Origin: JBGPTK01 sp963797765 | Lineage (GTDB): Bacteria > Acidobacteriota > Terriglobia > Acidiferrales > UBA7541 | Length of the DNA: 64,000 nt | NCBI GenBank assembly: GCA_963797765.1 | Contig: CAWCQU010000007.1 | Location: forward strand, 186,001 to 250,000 | Direction: 5' to 3' | Shown here: positions 61,337 through 64,000 of the stretch, one piece after another | How the letters are laid out: every line of letters starts with the position of its first letter | Numbering within the stretch: position 1 is the stretch's first letter | Made by a program: the position numbers and the translations under genes | Notes under the pieces: model-generated | What the model was told of the DNA's origin: nothing | Database searches by the model: none | Seen by the model: the letters and a program-made list of their open reading frames with translations, nothing else

Positions 61337-62086
61337 ATGACTGGAAAAACCTCTCGAACTGTACAGGCTGGCGAACGGACCAACAGCAACGGAAAGCAAG
61401 TAACCAACAAAATACTGTTGGCAATGCCCGACAAAGAATTCGCCTTGATGCGTTCTGACTTGAAGTATATCGAATTGCCGAGTCATCTCAGCCTTCATGA
61501 GCCGGCGCAACGGATCCAGTTCGTCTATTTCCCCAATCGCGGAATGGTGTCTCAAGTTGTCGTCACCAAAGACGGTCGAACCGTGGAAGTGGGTGTCGTT
61601 GGTCAAGAGGGCTACGTAGGAGCAGGATTGGCAGTCGGCCTGAGCAGAAGTTCCGTCCGGGAAATCATCCAAATCGCCGGTGATGGCTTCCGGATGATGG
61701 GGAACGCACTCCAACGCATTCTGCGGTCGGCCCCGCAGTTACAGTTGATATTGAACAGGCATTCGGGCCTTCAAGGAATGCAAATCGCACAGACCGCAGC
61801 GTGCAACCGGCTGCACGATATTCAGCAGCGTCTCTCCAGGTGGCTGCTGATGACTCAGGATCGCGTGGATTCCGCGGCCCTTCCGATCACCCACGATTTC
61901 GTTGCCACCATGATGGGCACCGACCGCTCCACAGTGAGTTTGGCTGCGGCAATGCTTCAAAAAAAGGGAATCATAGAATACGCCCGCGGCGCCGTGAAGA
62001 TTGTGAACCGCAGGAAACTCGAAAAATCTTCTTGTGAGTGCTACGACGTCATTCAACAGTTCGAAGATGAACTCGGCTTGCGATAG
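61337..62086 (+). CDS. Crp/Fnr family transcriptional regulator
   Basis: A 249-residue regulator from the ATG at 61337, with AAGGAG eight bases upstream. The N-terminal cNMP-fold is divergent (LPSHLSLHEPAQRIQFVYFP, GVVGQEGYVGAGLAVG) and lacks the usual phosphate cassette. The C-terminal HTH is clear (THDFVATMMGTDRSTVSLAA, then LQKKGIIEYARGAVKIVNRR). This branch is common in soil Acidobacteriota and Proteobacteria. It diverges from fabZ across 295 bp without a clear promoter. Confidence 0.9.
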   Translation: MTGKTSRTVQAGERTNSNGKQVTNKILLAMPDKEFALMRSDLKYIELPSHLSLHEPAQRIQFVYFPNRGMVSQVVVTKDGRTVEVGVVGQEGYVGAGLAVGLSRSSVREIIQIAGDGFRMMGNALQRILRSAPQLQLILNRHSGLQGMQIAQTAACNRLHDIQQRLSRWLLMTQDRVDSAALPITHDFVATMMGTDRSTVSLAAAMLQKKGIIEYARGAVKIVNRRKLEKSSCECYDVIQQFEDELGLR

Positions 62087-62329
62087 AAACTCTTGCTAGT
62101 GTTGGATTCCCCACCGACAGCAGCCCCACGATATCGGTAGTCTTCAGAACCTGATCCTGTCCAGTTCGGGCTAGATTTGCGTTTAAGGAGTGGCAATCAG
62201 AGCAGAACTTTGTTCGAGCCGATGAAAATACCCGCTTTTGACGTCGCAATTGCTTTCGCAAAACCCAATGTTAAGCCGTGTTTCACAAGTGCATAACCGC
62301 ACTCAATCGGGAGGTGTGCTAGGCACGCC

Positions 62330-62533
62330 ATGCGCCGCCAACTTATCTGGATCGAAAATCAGAGTTTTTGGGGCTGGGGTTGCTCCGAATGTGCCTGGGT
62401 GTTCAATCCTTCAGGACCACCTGCCGGCCACTCGATCCAGGAAATGAAGCAGAAATACGAGCAGCAGCGCGATCATGATTTTGCCGCCCACCTTTGCGCC
62501 GATCACCCCAGAACCAGGAATCCTAAAACTTGA
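62330..62533 (+). CDS. Small Cys-pair protein
   Basis: 67 residues, opening MRRQLIWIENQSFWGWGCSE. One CxxC (CSEC, 18-21), a Cys-His pair near the end (CADHP) and a charged helix between (QEMKQKYEQQRDHDFAAH) suggest a small metal-binding protein. I believe similar proteins are frequent in Acidobacteriota but cannot verify it here. GGAGG lies 15 bases upstream, rather far. Confidence 0.55.
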   Translation: MRRQLIWIENQSFWGWGCSECAWVFNPSGPPAGHSIQEMKQKYEQQRDHDFAAHLCADHPRTRNPKT

Positions 62534-63058
62534 ATCATCAAGCCGCATCGCGGCCCACGAGTCGCTCGGCCCGATGTTAGGCAATCCTCGCGACTAAAGG
62601 TTTTCTCTTTACCACGCTTCAGTCCTCCGCGCGTTTGTAGCAGCGCTACTAATTTACCCTGCTCGCCCAGCGGAACGAAGGGAGCTTCGAAGGGTTTACC
62701 CTGAGCCTCGAAGGGCAAAGTGGATTTTGCACCTCCGCCTTTCGGAGTCCGATGGGTTGTGTCGGACCCGATGTATTTAGTCGGGGCGCTCGGCCTGTAG
62801 AATTTGTAGGGGCGCTGCTTGCTGCGCCCTGCCTTTCGGATTTGTAGGGGCCGGATTCGGTTTACCTTCAACCTCTCATCTCCTACCCCAGAGATTCGAT
62901 GATGTCATCTCTGAAAGCGCTTTTGTCAACGGACAACGATCCAGCGGAACGGGTCGTACCCAGTCATCTCTTCGCCCTCGAAGGGGCATGGAGTTATTCG
63001 CAAGGTGTGTCGCATTCATTCTGCGATCCCCGGGAAGGGGATCATGACATCGTCGCGC
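62534..63058. other. Mosaic repeat-rich region beside the IS110 element
   Basis: It contains CCTGAGCCTCGAAGGG (also at about 5556 as CCTGAGCCTCGAAGTG), two TTTGTAGGGGC units, and a hairpin GGGCGC...GCGCCC at about 62812-62832. No gene seen. The left end of the insertion sequence must lie here but its terminus is not recognisable. Confidence 0.45.
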
Positions 63059-64000
63059 TTACACCTTGCTGGTCCGACCTCGACCCAACTCTGGATCTCG
63101 ATACATTTCTTTGCGCTGCAGCACGTGGAACGCCGCCTCGGCCAGATGCCGCGCCACCGCTCCTATCGCTTTGGCATGTCCCTTCCGCACTCGCAGCCGG
63201 CCGTACAACTGGCTGACGTGCCGGTCCGGACATCGGACATGATTCACCGCCACCGAATTGGCCGCTTCCGCAAAGGCCCATTTCAAATATCGATTCACGT
63301 CGGCACGCAACGCTCCGTAACGTATTTTCCCTCCGCTGGCATGCACCCGCGGCGTCGTTCCCGAGTAGCTGGCCAGGTGCGGCGCGTCGGGAAATCGCTG
63401 CACCTCTCCGATCTCCAATGCGATCGTCGCCGCCAAAATCACTCCCACTCCCGGCAGGGTCAACAGCCACTGCATCTCCGGAGTGACTTCTACCAACTGC
63501 CCCAGCCGCTCTTCCAGTTGCCGCACCTGGTGGCCCACAAAATCCAACTGCAAGAGCAGCTGCTGGCTCACCCAACGCGCCTGCTCCGGCAACAGCTCCA
63601 GCCGTTTCTCCAGGTCCACTCTTCCTTTCTTCCCGTACGCATCACTGCATGCGCTCGGCGGCGCTCCATACTTGGCCAGGGTTGCCGTCAGACGATTCTT
63701 CAGCCGCGTGCGCTGCGCCACCAGCACCAACCGCGTGCGCGTCAGTTCCCGCAAATCGCGCAGCGGCCCGGGCGGAATCCACACCGTGGGCAGTGTGCCG
63801 TTGCGCTGCAAGCGATTCAACCCTTGCGCATCCAGCTTGTCGGTCTTGTTGATCTGCCCCATCATCAGCTTGGCCTTGCGCGGATGCACCAACTGCGGCT
63901 GCAAACCGGCTTGCTCGATCTCGTCAATAATCCAATACCAGTTCCCGGTGGCTTCCACGGCCACCGCCGTCCCGGGTTCGCATCCGTTCAAATACTCTCG
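63059..64000 (-). CDS. IS110-family transposase, truncated by the window edge
   Basis: At least 313 residues, open at the right edge so the N-terminus is missing. The RuvC-like DEDD part is visible in VAVEATGNWYW and KTDKLDAQGLNRL. The C-terminal transposase_20 domain has LLTLPGVGVILAATIALEIG, ASYSGTTPRVHASGGK and NRYLKWAFAEAANSV. IS110 elements insert without inverted repeats, guided by a bridge RNA from the non-coding end. Confidence 0.92.
   Translation of the reverse strand, partial: REYLNGCEPGTAVAVEATGNWYWIIDEIEQAGLQPQLVHPRKAKLMMGQINKTDKLDAQGLNRLQRNGTLPTVWIPPGPLRDLRELTRTRLVLVAQRTRLKNRLTATLAKYGAPPSACSDAYGKKGRVDLEKRLELLPEQARWVSQQLLLQLDFVGHQVRQLEERLGQLVEVTPEMQWLLTLPGVGVILAATIALEIGEVQRFPDAPHLASYSGTTPRVHASGGKIRYGALRADVNRYLKWAFAEAANSVAVNHVRCPDRHVSQLYGRLRVRKGHAKAIGAVARHLAEAAFHVLQRKEMYRDPELGRGRTSKV

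Larger units (their letters stand above)
62534..64000 (-). mobile_element. IS110-family insertion sequence (partial)
   Basis: The transposase and its 3' flank form an insertion sequence of unknown exact ends; the left limit given is only the outer bound of the gene-free flank. Surrounding repeat fragments suggest a hotspot. Confidence 0.6.

Noticed and set aside
1..64000. tRNA, rRNA or CRISPR elements
   Set aside because: No cloverleaf-like stretch with a CCA-adjacent T-arm, no rRNA-conserved segment, and no regularly spaced direct repeats were seen by eye. A covariance search would be decisive.

Overview
The window looks like a chromosome segment from an acidobacterium, of the soil Koribacter/Terriglobia kind. 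This assignment rests on gene content, since no rRNA is present. The supporting genes are an Oar-type TonB-dependent receptor joined to a VWFA-related 'acidobacterial' protein, a tricorn protease homologue, a Ser/Thr kinase with TPRs, CRTAC1/ASPIC-UnbV proteins, lipid A genes (a diderm envelope) and NtrC-type regulators. The DNA is GC-rich, most genes have Shine-Dalgarno sites, and several promoters carry a TTGACTC -35 element.

Layout. 1-4.2 kb: the end of a sigma-54 regulator, its histidine kinase, a lipoprotein and glycine oxidase. 4.2-7.0 kb: small envelope proteins and a polysaccharide deacetylase. 7.2-13.9 kb: the TonB receptor/VWA pair and a membrane protein. 14-20 kb (minus): a periplasmic protein, a peptide-type binding protein, an NtrY-like kinase and an NtrC-like regulator in one run. 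20.4-24.7 kb: tricorn, DUF2127 and VOC genes. 24.9-30.6 kb (minus): a Ser/Thr kinase-TPR protein, a damaged DUF6265 gene, a TetR-DUF1761 unit and a Crp/Fnr regulator. 30.9-35 kb: an SPFH protein, a site-2 protease with CBS domains and a MacB-like permease. 35.3-38.8 kb: nucleoside hydrolase, PfkB kinase and a GRP-type sugar transporter, a plausible nucleoside/ribose salvage set. 39-40.4 kb: an amidase.

40.6-49 kb holds the most unusual block. Three large genes lie head to tail: a membrane-anchored five-haem cytochrome c fused to TPRs, a CRTAC1-type FG-GAP/ASPIC-UnbV protein, and a giant TPR + FG-GAP + ASPIC/UnbV protein with a further C-terminal region. All three are interrupted by frame changes (about ten in 8.4 kb), yet the frame-corrected proteins read through without in-frame stops. 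This is either a recently dying surface electron-transfer/adhesion locus or a patch of indel errors.

49-54 kb: DinB, a small membrane-anchored protein, amrA, pgsA, a small membrane protein and an hflX gene with one frameshift. 54.4-61 kb (minus): a TetR regulator, then an envelope operon fabZ-lpxA, lpxI-Gfo/Idh oxidoreductase-TonB-like protein-31-residue membrane peptide-miaA, with 4-bp overlaps from lpxI to miaA. 61.3-64 kb: a Crp/Fnr regulator, a small Cys-pair protein, repeat-rich DNA and an IS110-family transposase running off the right edge. Dispersed palindromic repeats sit in several intergenic regions. No tRNA, rRNA or CRISPR array was recognised.
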